DNA from: Trema orientale
Taxonomy: Eukaryota > Streptophyta > Magnoliopsida > Rosales > Cannabaceae
Direction of reading: 5' to 3'
DNA: 64,000 nt
Assembly (NCBI GenBank): GCA_002914845.1
Contig: JXTC01000005.1
Location: 455,949 to 519,948, forward strand
Position 1 is the stretch's first letter. Every line of letters begins with the position of its first letter. The translations under genes and the position numbers were made by a program. Positions 36,930 to 50,106 of this stretch are shown here, in pieces. Under the pieces are notes generated by a model. That model saw only the letters and a list, made by a program, of their open reading frames with translations. It was not told where the DNA came from and made no database searches.

Positions 36930-39900
36930 ATGGTGGGCAACGGAGAAAATTACGAATATGGCCCTCACCGGGTGGCGATTCCTCCGGCGAAACCGTTCTT
37001 CAAGGGACTAAAGTCGTCCCTAAAGGAAACATTCTTTCCCGACGACCCCTTTAGGCAGTTCAAGAACCAGTCGTGCCTTAGACGACTCGTGCTGGGGCTT
37101 CAGTACTTCGTGCCCATCCTAGAATGGGCTCCTCGCTACACTTTCGGGTTCTTCAAAGCTGACCTCATTGCTGGGGTCACTATTGCCAGTCTAGCTGTTC
37201 CTCAGGGAATAAGCTACGCTAATTTAGCCAACTTACCCCCTATTCTTGGCCTATGTAAGTAAAGTAATAACTAACTATATTTGTCCTTTGGATACGTTGG
37301 CTTGTATGGTAATATTTTTATTTTTTCGTGCTATAAAAAATAAAATAAAATGAACAGTAAATTATTCACCATTCTTTTATTTTAATTTTTTTTTAAAAGA
37401 AAAAAAAAAGTGTTACCAAACGAGACCTTAATTATTTTGGGATAGAATTACAATAAATCTGTATTGGAAATTAATGAACGCAGATTCGAGCTTTGTGCCA
37501 CCGTTGGTGTACGCGATGTTGGGTAGCTCTCGGGATTTGGCAGTGGGGACAGTGGCGGTTGGATCGCTTCTGTTAGCTTCGATGTTGGGGAAGGAAGTTA
37601 GCCCTACTGAAAACCCAAAGCTTTATGTTCAGTTGGCTATCACGGCTACTTTCTTCGCTGGTGTTTTTCAGACTGCTCTTGGACTCTTAAGGTGAAAATG
37701 AGTTGTTTATTATCATATATTATAACTATTACTATTATTTATTTTGGTTCATATATATAGATTTTTTTTTTTTTTACATATACGTATGTGTGTGTTTTTA
37801 ATTAGATATTTGATGAAAGTAGTAATTATATATATATAATATAAATGGATTTGGCAGACTTGGGTTTGTGGTGGACTTTCTGTCACACGCAACAATAGTG
37901 GGATTCATGAGTGGAGCAGCCACAGTAGTGTGTCTTCAGCAGCTGAAAGGAGTACTTGGATTGGTTCATTTCACTCACCAGACTGATATTATGTCTGTCA
38001 TACACTCTATCTTTTCCCAACTGCACCAGGTATATATATATACACACACACACATACCTTTATGTGTTTCATGTAGATGTATATTCCATTCCTTATCACT
38101 TTTTCTACATAAAACTATTAATATTTATCACCATAGTCGATTTAACTCTAGTGCGTACTCTCTTTTGTTAAATATAGCTCTTTTTTCTTTTTAATCTACT
38201 AATAATAATTGGCTCTGGCAATAATATTTGCAGTGGAGATGGGAAAGCGGTGTTTTGGGAGTTTGTTTCGTTTTCTTCCTCATGGTTACAAAATACCTGG
38301 TAAGTAATAACGTTATAATGGTATAACGATCGAATTAACTTCTTCTTTTTTTTTTTTTTTTGGGTAATATGTGTACCGAATTAACTTATATGAACTATAG
38401 CTGGTACTACTAGAAACTATCACTTTTTTTTCCTATAATAACTGAGAAATTAACAATAATTTTTTAAATATTTTACTGCTGGAGTGACTAATATTCTAAT
38501 AATCAACATATAGTATAACTTTGCAAATGGTTTTCTTTTCGAACTATAACTTGAGCTGCACGGATAACATTAATTAACGTACTGTTTTTGCATGTCACTA
38601 TTTTAGCTGGAGACAAACAATGTGTTATATGTCCGAAGCTAGCGCATGCGAATTCATTTGATAAAAATTTAATTTAAAAAAAAAAAAACCTAGATATTGG
38701 TAAGTCTAAAGGGAAACTATCGTTAATTAAAGAAGGGTTTGTATACGAAAGACACGTTATTGGTAATTTGGTATGTTTCGTAAGAATAAAAAGACTAAAT
38801 TAACTACAAAAAATTGTAACTTCTTTTTTTCTTTTCCTGAATCGGAATTTTAATTATTGTATTAATGGTAACTATGCTTATTTAATTAGATGGTTTATTG
38901 AACTTTTGTAATGATAAATATGACATATGGGCAGAGCAAGAGGAAGAAAGCCTTCTTTTGGATAAACGCTTTGGCGCCTCTAACGTCTGTGATTCTTGGG
39001 AGCGTTCTTGTTTACCTAACTCACGCTGAAAAGCATGGCGTTCAAGTGGTAATTAAGCTAATATATCTCTATATATGAAATATATACACACGTACATACA
39101 CACTTATACACCTTCTCGTTGGAACATGTTTTACACCATGCATTATTATTATTATACATCTAAGCTGTAGACCACCAAATCTTAGTATCTTACAATCAAC
39201 AAACTAAATGAGACATGTCCAACTTATAACATAATATTCTCTTAGCCAAAAAACAAAAAAAAATACTTATAACATAATATTCTAGTACTATACATGCACA
39301 TTATGTGTTTCAAGTTAGGCTGACAAAATCTACTCATCAATAGAGAAGTTTTTACTACTATTTGGGTGTAGCTATTGGTGTATATATAGGCCTGACATGG
39401 ATACAAAAATATGTATACAAGTACATACAGAATATTGCCTGCTTTGATATAATTGTACGACATATATTTTTTTCTAATCTATCATGACAGACATTAAATT
39501 AATTAGTTATATGAGAATCAACAAAAAGTGATATAGCCCTTTATTTAATTAATTTGTTTGTTTATAATTTATATATGCAGATTGGGCACCTGAAAAAAGG
39601 GTTGAATCCACCATCTGTGTCTGAGCTGGCTTTTGGGTCACCACATCTGACATTAGCCATTAAAACAGGGATTGTCATTGGCATAATTGGTCTTGCGGTA
39701 ATAATTAATTAAGTCTCAATCTCTAATTTCCATTGCTAAAATATTATTCTTAATAATGTATCCCTTAATTACGTATTAGAGAGCTGGCCATGTGCTCTCA
39801 TCTGCATAAACCTCGCAAGATCTTGTCCGAGATCATCCTTGCTAGTGGCAAAACATTCTTATTTGAGGACCAATATTCACACTTCGACTAGTACGTAAAT

Positions 39901-41801
39901 TATGTATCTCTTTACGACAACATATGATTTTGCACATAACACTAGTTAACCGTTGACAATAGAAATGGTCCCAAGGCTAATACTAGAACTTAAGTTTCAT
40001 GTTTCGGCTTGATATTTGAGAAATGTTACTAAATATCACCAGTAGTAATCATTATTTATGATTTTCTCTGTCACAATGATTATGTATACAAGTGCCCATA
40101 ATTGATAAAGTGATTGACTATAAACCAGTACCGATGATCATCAGTAGTGATTCATAATATTGCTTCAAATATTCATTAGAAATATGCAGACTTCGTCAGA
40201 CTTGTTAGATACCAAAACATTTCTTTTTAGTACTAGCTATCGTATAGGGTAACGTGGAAGAATGCTATTGCTGATGACTGATGTATATATGTAAATATGT
40301 AGGAAGGAGTAGCGGTTGGAAGAAGTTTTGCCATATTCAAGAATTACCACATTGATGGGAACAAAGAAATGATCGCTTTTGGGATGATGAACATTGCTGG
40401 TTCTTGCACTTCCTGCTACTTGACCGCAGGTACGTTTAATCTATGGCTCACTTATTTCGTTGTTTCTCAACTTCAGACTTTCTTGATCTTCAGTTAGAAA
40501 GGCCTTGTATTATCGTAATACATATGAAATTTAATTTCGCGAACATTTATATGATTTTGCAGGGCCATTTTCGAGAAGTGCTGTGAACTTCAACGCGGGA
40601 TGCAAAACAGCAGTCTCTAACATTGTGATGGCCACGGCAGTGATGATCACTTTGTTGTTCTTGACGCCGTTGTTCCACTACACTCCACTCGTGGTGCTTT
40701 CCGCCATTATCATCGTCGCCATGGTTGGCCTGATCGACTATGAATCGGCCATCCACCTCTGGAAGGTTGACAAAGTCGACTTCATGGTCTGCATGGGCGC
40801 ATACTTCGGTGTAGTCTTCGCCAGTGTTGAGATTGGTTTGATCATTGCAGTAAGTGAATAAAGAAGCGTCAACTTCTCTCCTCACCTTGCTTTTATTGCT
40901 TGAGAGTGAATCCGAATCGTCTTTTTTTGGGTTAATGCAGGTCACCATTTCCATGCTAAGAGTTCTTCTGTTTATAGCCAGACCAAGAACTTCTGTTCTC
41001 GGCAACATTCCCAACTCCATGATCTTCAGAAGCACCGATCAATACCCAGTTGCTAACAATGTTCCTGGAGTTCTCATTCTTCATATTGACGCACCCGTTT
41101 ACTTTGCCAATGCAAACTACTTGAGGGAAAGGTACATAAAACAAAACCAATTTAAGAACTGTTACTACAAAGAAACACTTCCCTACAGATATAGATATCT
41201 AAGTGCTAAACTTGGATATTACTATTCTTAACTGTAGAATCTCAAGGTGGATATATGAAGAGGAAGACAAACTAAAATCTTCAGGAGAGACGAGTTTGCA
41301 CTATGTTGTACTAGACCTCAGCTGTAAGTACTCTCAGTCAAATACAAAACCTACTGAATTCCTTTAAACAAACTGATTTATCATATTATGGAACGATTAC
41401 CCTAATTAATGAGACTACAATTCAAATCACAGCTGTTGGTAGCATTGATACTAGCGGGATTAGCATGCTTGAAGAGATCAAGAGAAATACTGACAGGAAG
41501 GGTCAAAAGGTAACAGTTTTGTATTCCTATCCTACCTTCACTTTGTATGATAACATATTTATATATTGACTAATTTCTGACTCAAATTTACTTCATTTTT
41601 GCAATTTAGCTTGTATTAGCAAACCCACGAAGCGAGGTGATCAAAAAGCTCGATAAGTCAAAATTCATTGAAGCCATCGGTCAGGAATGGATCTATCTTA
41701 CCGTGGGAGAGGCTGTGGCAGCATGTAACTTCATGCTACATACCTGCAAGCCAAATGTAGCAGCGGATGAATCAAATAGACAAGCTGATGAAAATGTGTA
41801 A
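36930..41801 (+). CDS. SULTR3: Group 3 sulfate transporter (SULTR3;1/3;2-like, SulP family)
   Basis: Twelve exons: 36930-37254, 37484-37691, 37858-38029, 38234-38299, 38935-39048, 39581-39697, 40303-40429, 40563-40849, 40941-41131, 41238-41323, 41433-41509, 41610-41801. Together they give 653 aa, close to the usual 650-660. The SulP membrane domain has FFKADLIAGVTIASLAVPQG, YAMLGSSRDLAVGTVA, GPFSRSAVNFNAGCKTA and FLTPLFHYTPLVVLSAII. The STAS domain (about residues 500-630) has the conserved VGSIDTSGISML. The upstream M-like in-frame codons before 36930 are not ATG. Group 3 members act in plastid or vascular sulfate transport; some SULTR3 relatives move phosphate. Subgroup 3;1 or 3;2 cannot be settled by eye. 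Confidence 0.95.
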
Positions 41802-42075
41802 CCATTATGCAAGGAGGATGGAATTTTTGACCACAGGCAACTTATCTAACTATATAGACAAAGCTCCATATCTGACCTAATAGAGTCAACAAATGGAAGA
41901 ATGAAAGATTTTCCTTCTTATTCTCTGATGTGGGGTGCCTACGAAGCCTATAAGTTATGTATCGTACACGAGTGAAAATATGTAAATGTAATTTCTATTT
42001 AAATTTCAAGGGAGCTGGTTTGCTGGGAATCTAAATGAGTTCCCATTAACCATCTCATGTAATATGTCAACCAGA

Positions 42076-42081
42076 AATAAA
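42076..42081 (+). terminator. Candidate poly(A) signal of the sulfate transporter
   Basis: AATAAA about 275 bp after the stop codon and before the oppositely directed gene starting its 3' end near 42600. Confidence 0.4.
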
Positions 42082-42619
42082 GATTTATATCAAAGGCTAA
42101 AGCAAACGTTGTTTGAACCTTGCTACAAAGAAAATATTAACAATGAGGTAGGTAACTGGCTCTGAAGAATAACAAACATAAGAATATAAGATTCTTTTTT
42201 TCTCAATTACAAAAGCTATAAGTTCTTTGCAATAACATTTCAAGTTTTTAGGATATAAACTAACAAAGTTAAAATAAGAAATGACCCTGGCTTTAACTCA
42301 AGGGGCAAATGACCCCGGCTTTAACTCAGGGGGGGAAGCAGTCCTCATAATCACAATACACAAGAGGAATCATAAAAAGAGAAAATCCCGAAAATGAAAT
42401 CACTCAGAAAAGCCTGAATATCCTTTCTTTCCAAAAGAGGAGAAAAGCTTCAAAATTGAGTACATACATCAGAATGAGTGAAAAGCAGTTCCCACAAGTT
42501 ACCAGCACCAAAGAACTTGCATACCGGGTTAAGGAAAAATGCAAGCACTTTAAGCTGTCTATCTCTGTGGACAAAATATTCTCCAGCAGTTCTCCAATAA
42601 GGCCATCAAGTTAAAGCAT

Positions 42620-45600
42620 CTAAGAATTGGACTGCTTTTCCTTGTATAGGCGTGGAAGCACTTCATGCGCACTGATGTCAAGAACCTCCGGATCCCTTTT
42701 AAAACCAAAGTCTTAAAGAGTTATATGAGAAAAGAGTGTGTAACTACCAATTATAATATTTGTAACTGAATTAAGCTTCTACAAAGGGACATGATATAGA
42801 TATATGCATTTAAAATATACTTGAGCTCATATCCAGTTATGATTAGAAAAGTTTGAAATTGCATATGTGAAAGAGAAAGAGACCTGCACAGCGTTTGGCC
42901 CTGTTCATTGGAACTAGGGATAAACCATAGCTTTCGCAGAAAAGCTGTCTCAAATTGAAAAAAGAAACCATCTTGCTGCCCATGTCTCCACTTCCTTGGT
43001 CCTTGACCTTTCCAAACCTGAAACAGAAGGCATTTGTCAATCTCATGGTCCATACAGACTGAAGAAGCCACGGATCTACTGAATTTTGATTAGACTAGGT
43101 CCATAAACATTAGTCGGTTCAAGATCTGTGCAGATTACTTTAGAGCTGACGTAATATTACCTAATATTGCCTCACATTTGGGTTTAAGGAAAAGTAGGTT
43201 TCTGTCTCAGATACATTTACGTCTTATATTCCAAAGGCTTTTCATGTTTTTGGGAAGCCCTTGTGATGCAGGGGCATGAGACTTATGTCTAGTGGTTGTT
43301 GTTTTGTGTTTAAATCATTAGATCTGTAGCTTGTGTTTAGCTTTTATTTGTCCTTTGGGCTTTCTTTTATTATTTTCATTAAGCACTTTTGTTTTCAAGA
43401 CTTGGCTAGCAAAACGAACCGGCACGCTGGTTGTAACAAATTGATAAGCAGCAGATCAGATTATTGTTTTGGCCAAGACAGGTGTGTTATTGTCTCTTCC
43501 TTTCCTGGGTTTTTGGATTGGTTTGATGAAACCAGTCCTTGTATGGATTTAGTTCTTAAAATCCAAAGACTCCTACGTCACACCACTGTCACATCCTATA
43601 TGGCACTGGCAAAGCTAAAGTCACAGGTCCATTAAGTGGCTTCCAGATACAATTTAATCTAAACCAGATGACCAATATTCAAGACTCAAAACTCTGTAAG
43701 TAATAGACTTGAGATTTGACTACTTTCCAAATAGTTTATACTAGATGACCTGATTATGAACAATCCAAGCACACACAAGGTGCGGAAATAACTAGATTTA
43801 CAACATGTTGAGGAGTAAACTTCACCTGTGGGTATGATATGATACTTTTGGGGGTGACCAAGCACGCCGCTCTGGAGAAAGAATCCTCGGCATACTGCCT
43901 GAGAAATGAAAAGCAATTGCTGTGTGTATGGGGTGATTCAAAGGCCTGTTGCAATGTGGAACATTCAAATTGTAAGAATTATAGACACCAAACATGACAT
44001 GTCGACTCCATGCAAGAACATGGATTTAACAAATAGATGCCTAAAACACAGTATATTGATAAGGAGCATTTGCTGACTTAAGGTTGGGGCTCAGGGGACT
44101 ATTTAGAAAGTCGTATCAAAAACAAAAAGGCAGAACGATACTTGGAAAATCACTGATTAACAGAAATTGTAATACCTTATCAATGTTGACCGCTGGAGCA
44201 TATTTATCAGTCTCTGTCTTTTCCTTATCAAGAAGAAAGTATACCCTAGGATCAAGCTTAGAGGTTTCATGCCAGGATTTTACAGCTGTTTCCATTGTCT
44301 CAACAAGAAAAGAAAATATTTCTTCCCAACCCTCTTCAGATCCACACTTCTCAGACTGCAAAGAGAAAGACTGATTAATTCCTTCTTATTCAGAGTGGTT
44401 GAAACAATCCTATCACAAGTCGTCCACTAAAAGCACCGAGAATCTAGGGAGAAAATCTTACATGCATTAAACAGTTCAGTGAAGTGAGATAATTTATAAA
44501 TATAATGGAAAGAGAAACTAAAAGACAGCCCCATCAAGAAGGGGGAAGAAAAAGGCATATTATGTGTGCAGTAAACAGTTTAAGAAAGTAAAAAACTCAT
44601 AAATGTGATGCAAAGGAAAATGGAAAGAAAGACCATCAGGGAAAAATCACATGGAAAAAACATAATAGACTCCTATTGACTATAAAAAATACAGAAAAAT
44701 TATGATTATTTACTTGCAAAGTACAGTTACCATTTCAATTTTCAGATGGTCCAAGTGCTTTGCCATATTGACATTGGATCTCAAGTTCTCCACTTCTTGA
44801 GCTCGCTTTTTATCTTTCACCAACTGGGATATTCTTTTAATCTTTCTTGATACTTCTGCACTTTTTGGATTGAACTGCAGAGCTGTTTGGAAGGCAGCTA
44901 AAGCCTACAAGACATGAGCACTGCAACTATCAGCAGCAGAAAATCAAATTAATGAGCTGTCAGACAAAAGTCCAGACAATACTTGAGAGGGTAGAATTAC
45001 AAGTACTTCTGTTCATACATCATCATAGCGTTCCATGGCCTCTAATATGCATCCTTTCCTGAAATATCCCTGGAGATGCATCACAGTGCATATTTTAGGA
45101 AGAGATAAAAAAGATCAAGAATGATCAATATACCCAAAAAAGAAAAATAAGTTCATCCTCTTACAAGTAAAAGTTCATTGAAAATGAAAAGGCGAAAAAT
45201 GGCTTAACAAAGAACTACCTTTTCCCACTCGGGGCTCAATTGAATTGTCGTCTCAGCATCAGCAAGTGCTTTGTTAAGCTTAACCAATTGTAGAAATGCT
45301 GCAGCACGGTTGCTGGTCAATAATAAAACATTAAGGTGCATCAGCACATACCAACAAGTGAAACAAATAAAGAAGTAAATATTACAAGCACGTGAGAAAG
45401 GAACCATGTTCATGGATTAATTCACAGAAATCAAAACTATAAGTTGAGAAACTCTGCCAGCAAATGTATTCCACACTTGATATTTCAACGTGACATTTTA
45501 TACTAGGAAAAAAAAATGTTGCTAGCTCAAAGAAACATGTTGTTACTCATTTGCTGGATGCTTTAATCAACAAAAATATCAGATCAAAAGAATCAACCAA

Positions 45601-46431
45601 CATCATCCCAGAAATCACTTTTTGTTCTTAGTAACTTTGTGATATTCAAAACAATACATAGAAGTACACGAACACCGTAATTACTAGATTGTAATCCACA
45701 ACCTAAATAACCAGCAACTGGGCTTTTCACTGACCATGTTCAATTAAAGCTTAGGCAAAACTGAGATTTCAATTTTCTTATCAGTTTCCTTATACTGAGT
45801 GTCACATCTTTTTAAAGAGCCTGACATCTTTTTTGTTATGAAAGTGGACGCTGGAAGTTGTTTACTTTTGTATTCGATCCAACTATAACTTCAACTAATT
45901 CCAAATTATAAACCTTACTTCTGCCCACGTAAAAACTAAAAGGCCAAGTCCAATAGAAACTTAACAATGCCGCATCAGTCTAAGTACAAAAGATCTCACT
46001 CTTTATCCAACAATAAGCAATGTACAAATCGAAAATGGACATACTCTGCTCAGAAGGTTAATAAGGACACAAACATGGCTTCACTATTTACAACATAAAA
46101 TCCCATCAAGATTTTTAAGCTAACTAAAGCATACAACTCTAAAATTCCAAGAACCAACAACCTTATATATGCATAAATCGATAACCCATATACCACTTTT
46201 GCTTTTATTTAAAAAAAAAAAAAAGAAAAAGAAAAAAAGAAGAGTATGTGAAAACCTATAAAGGGCAGAGTTGTTGGGGTCTTGCTTGATGGCCTGGGTG
46301 TAGAGAGCAGCGGCTTTGAGAAAATTCCCTTCTTTGAAATACTCATTACCCTTATCTTTCAGAGACGTCTCCTTCCCTCCACCGCCTTCCGATGAGCCCA
46401 CTCTACGTGATCCTGCCTCTGCTTCCGCCAT
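42620..46431 (-). CDS. TPR3: TPR co-chaperone, TPR3-like (HSP90/HSP70 binding)
   Basis: Eight coding exons in transcript order: 46431-46256, 45312-45219, 45069-45019, 44904-44731, 44355-44176, 43945-43826, 43017-42884, 42695-42620. They join in frame to 334 aa. After the Gly-rich MAEAEAGSRRVGSSEGGGGK start come three TPR units: KDKGNEYFKEGNFLKAAALY, then NRAAAFLQLVKLNKALADAE, then GYFRKGCILEAMERYDDALA (the last split by an intron). The C-terminal half (WEEIFSFLVETMETAVKSW, YAEDSFSRAACLVTPKS, VWKGQGPRKWRHGQQDGFFF) is typical of Arabidopsis TPR3 (At1g04190), known to bind HSP90. An in-frame TTG upstream would add six residues; the ATG is preferred. It converges with the SULTR gene, 818 bp apart. 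Confidence 0.93.
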
Positions 46432-48346
46432 TGTTATGCTCTTTAACAAAAGCCAAAAACCCTTTCACTGACAAAAATTAGGGTTTAGCGTAAGCCTCTG
46501 TGACTGAGAGAAGAGGGAAATCAGCACCCAGTAGCCGCATTAGCTAGCTCTCCTCCTGCTTACTGCGGCTGAAGGAGACCGTGGAGTTTTATGATACGTG
46601 AAGACTCGTGTTTTCTTATGATGCTCCTCGGCTAGCCATGAATCCTGGCCTTAGGTTTTAGTGACTTTGACCTTTGTGTGCAACTGGTGCTGAATAGAAT
46701 GCGGTTCAGAAAACGACGCGTCGTTTGGTGAAGTGAGCAATGGAGTTCAGAGACGCAATAAGGAAGCACGGGTTTAGACACTTGGATCTTAAAAATATCC
46801 ATTTTTGCTTCTTCATTGTCGATTCTATATCCAAATATGTATCCATTTTATTTATATTAATTGATCCGGATATAAAGCTAGATAGTATACAAAAAAGATG
46901 TTTTCAAAATAGCTTTAAAAAATTGGCCATTCTCCTTAAGGTTCCCCTAAAGAGTCATAAAGTTGTGCTTTATTTTCAGTCTAAACACAAATACACAATA
47001 GACTGATAAACTAAAGATTAGGGACTTAAACAGTTTTAGCAAAATAACAATAACTATAGTACTAAAGTGATTTTAAAAAATAATAATAAAGAATTGTGAC
47101 ACGAAAGATCGGGAATTCCTATAGAATTCCTTATGTAGTGACCTTTTGGTCCTGAATGAAATGAGACTGGGAGGAAAAAATAATAATAATAATTTGAGGT
47201 TTGATGCCATTCTAGAACATAGTGCATGCCCCTGAAATACAAAATCATCTTTTTTATGGCTATTTATTAGAACCAAAAAACGAAAAGAAAAGAAAAGAAA
47301 CTATGAGGTTCCCAAACTCAACTACCTTATATCGCATGTAGAATGACATCCCATCTTATGTCATCTTCTTATTTTCTATACACGTTTGAGGGAACATTTT
47401 GTTCCACATTCTGCTAAGTCCTTAACCTTTAAACTTCTCAAACAGTCCAATATAAGACAAGGTGTAACTAAACATCAGCCATATTTCTTTGCTAATATTT
47501 CCTCGTATACAAGCTTAACATATACTCTTCTTTAAGAGCATCAAAACTACCTATTTCATTACGAAACTCAAATGACAAAACAAACCAGTAAACCAATCAT
47601 TTAAGGTGTTTAATTAGTAACCCGTTCTATTTCAAATTTCAATCGTCTTAGCCAAACAGAGATGAATCCCTTGTACCTATATTTGATATAGTGATATTAT
47701 ATAGTACTCTCTCTGTCTATGAAAGGAAATTAATAATAACTTGACTAAGTCCTTCCAAGTCCAACCACTTTGACATAACAAGACAACTAACAGAGTTGAG
47801 AATACATGTAATTCTGCTGTACATTGATACCTCCAAATCCCCAAAAGTAGGCAGAAGCAGACTGTTCCAAGTACAATCACTTTCCCGACCAAACCTTCTG
47901 AATCAATTTTTGGGCTTTCCCAAAAGTCTTTATAGCACTAGTTTTTTAATCCTAGTACCTCATTTATTCAGAACTCAATTCGTTACCTTTTTTTTCTTCG
48001 CTTAAACCATGTGTTCTTCTAGCTAGTATCAAATAGCTTTGGTGGTGGTTTGTAGCATGTTTTGGTTAAAAACAGTTGACTTAGTCTTATCTTAATTAAT
48101 TCGTCTAATGTGTTTGGTATATTGACTTCTCAAGCATAGCATTCTAGAACTCTTTCAACCGCTCTATTTCTTAGTTAAAAATCAATTAAACCATGTTAAT
48201 AATATCACATGGGAAAGTTTCATATTTTTCGTAACCTTTATGCTTGGCTTCTTCTTCTTACTCGGTTGTTCAAGTTTAGCAATTGCTAAAAGTGTCATTG
48301 CTTTAGATAGAAATACAAAGCTTTTATGGTATCATTATCTCATCAG

Positions 48347-48411
<65 letters not shown>

Positions 48412-50106
48412 ATTAGTATAAGTCTCGAACCAAACTTCACGGCATTTGACTATTCTTTTTTCTTCCATCAACAAGTTCCCACTTGCAAGTTGATTTAAAC
48501 TATTCAAATTTCATCACTACCAACCTAACAAAATGAAAGCCATAAGAAAAGAAGCGGATCAATCATGCATGCTTGAAATGACTATGGAACCGAAATTTTC
48601 GAACCCTTGAAACCAGGCTCAACCTCATTATTATGATCTCAAATTAATCACATTTAACACATAGCTGTATTTACAAAGTAGAAAGATTTTAAAAAAAAAA
48701 AAAATCAAGTGGCTTCTTTGTTTTGCCAAGCTAGCTTCATGAAAAGGAAAATCAGACACCTGAGAGATTGTCCATTGAAGGGGTCAACGTGCCGCCTTGG
48801 TGAAATCTGAATTCGGAGCATGGTTTTGGGCCCAAAACACGATGCAACAAGTAGTTGACCAAGATGGCGACAGAGGTTATTTCACATCATGAACATTTAT
48901 TTGCTTCTAAATATACCTTTGTCTCATCATGCTCTTTCTTTCTTCAGCATTGAGAAGAAAATAAAATCTTACGGGGTCCCACTAAAAGCATAATTCAGCT
49001 CATAACTATTGAACAAACCAATATAAGTTACAATATAATATGTTTTCTTAAAATTTTCCCAACCTCATTTACTCTTTCAATGCATATTGTAAGGTTATGA
49101 CTCGAGATATATATTATATAATACAACATGGTATTCTTAATGAGCCAATAGTTTGTTTTCTATGTGCATGAGTCTCCTGAATTTTGCAACCACCATAAAT
49201 TTATAATGATAGTATAAATCTCAATCTCTTAAATAATAAACCATAATCTTAAACAGATTCTGCATGAAACCATATTATAGACTGTAATAAAGGAAGAATT
49301 TTTTTTTTTTTTTTTTGCTTGAAATGAAGGAAGAATTTACTTTTAAGAAAAAAGGCATTTTGGATATTTGGTGAAAATTTTCATGGTTTTACACATGACC
49401 CATCCTATAGAATTTTCACCTGGCTGAACAAGAGTCAAAATAACAGTCTCACAAGTATGCAAATAGTTCGAGTTCTGTTACTTGTGTAGACAGCCAAAGT
49501 CTAAAATTGTTTAATATTCCCACTATGCATCATTATAATTTCTAAATTAAGCCATCAATATATGTCTAATTTTTTGATTTCTATATCAGTTCAAAAAAAT
49601 TTGAATTAATATATTATAATTTAAGCTAATATGGTAAAACCGTGTGTTTGGTGAGATCAGCCACCAATTTTTTCCAACCTTCTACAAGAAACATTTATCA
49701 CATTGCTTCATCTCTACCATGCCAGTACATAGCCATGAAAGAATATAAGTACGGAAAATAAAATAACAAATAAAAAGTAAAAGAAAAAGCCATTCTTTCT
49801 TTGCTACCTACTCGATTAATGAAAGTCAAAATTAAAATTTAAAACACCTCTGTACTCCAATAATCAATACGTACTGTTCATTTTAATATTTAATAAAAAA
49901 ATTTAAAAACGAGAGATTTAGTCAAGGATTAAACCAGTGATACTTTTTAAATTACTATTCTTTAGAAACAAAAAACAAATTAGCATGACTTTGCATTATC
50001 CAAGCCTTTTTGGAAAGCTCTCAAAAATCCAACATATATATCCCAACATCCCCAGCTCAATTCTCAAACACCCCTCGTAGCCTCTGATCATTCTCTCTCC
50101 AAAAAA
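46432..50106. other. Intergenic DNA between divergent TPR3 and LRR-extensin genes
   Basis: Both flanking genes point away from this interval, so it should hold both promoters. A weak TATA-like 'catatatatccc' at about 50034 precedes the LRR-extensin ORF. A (CT)n tract lies at 48350-48408. The ORF at 46740-47006 has no domain and is probably not a gene. Confidence 0.45.
48350..48408. repeat. (CT)n microsatellite
   Basis: About 29 uninterrupted CT units, 1.7 kb upstream of the LRR-extensin gene. Confidence 0.95.

Noticed and set aside
46740-47006. 88-aa ORF next to the TPR3 start
   Set aside because: No domain, AT-biased composition, and it lies in the presumed promoter of TPR3.
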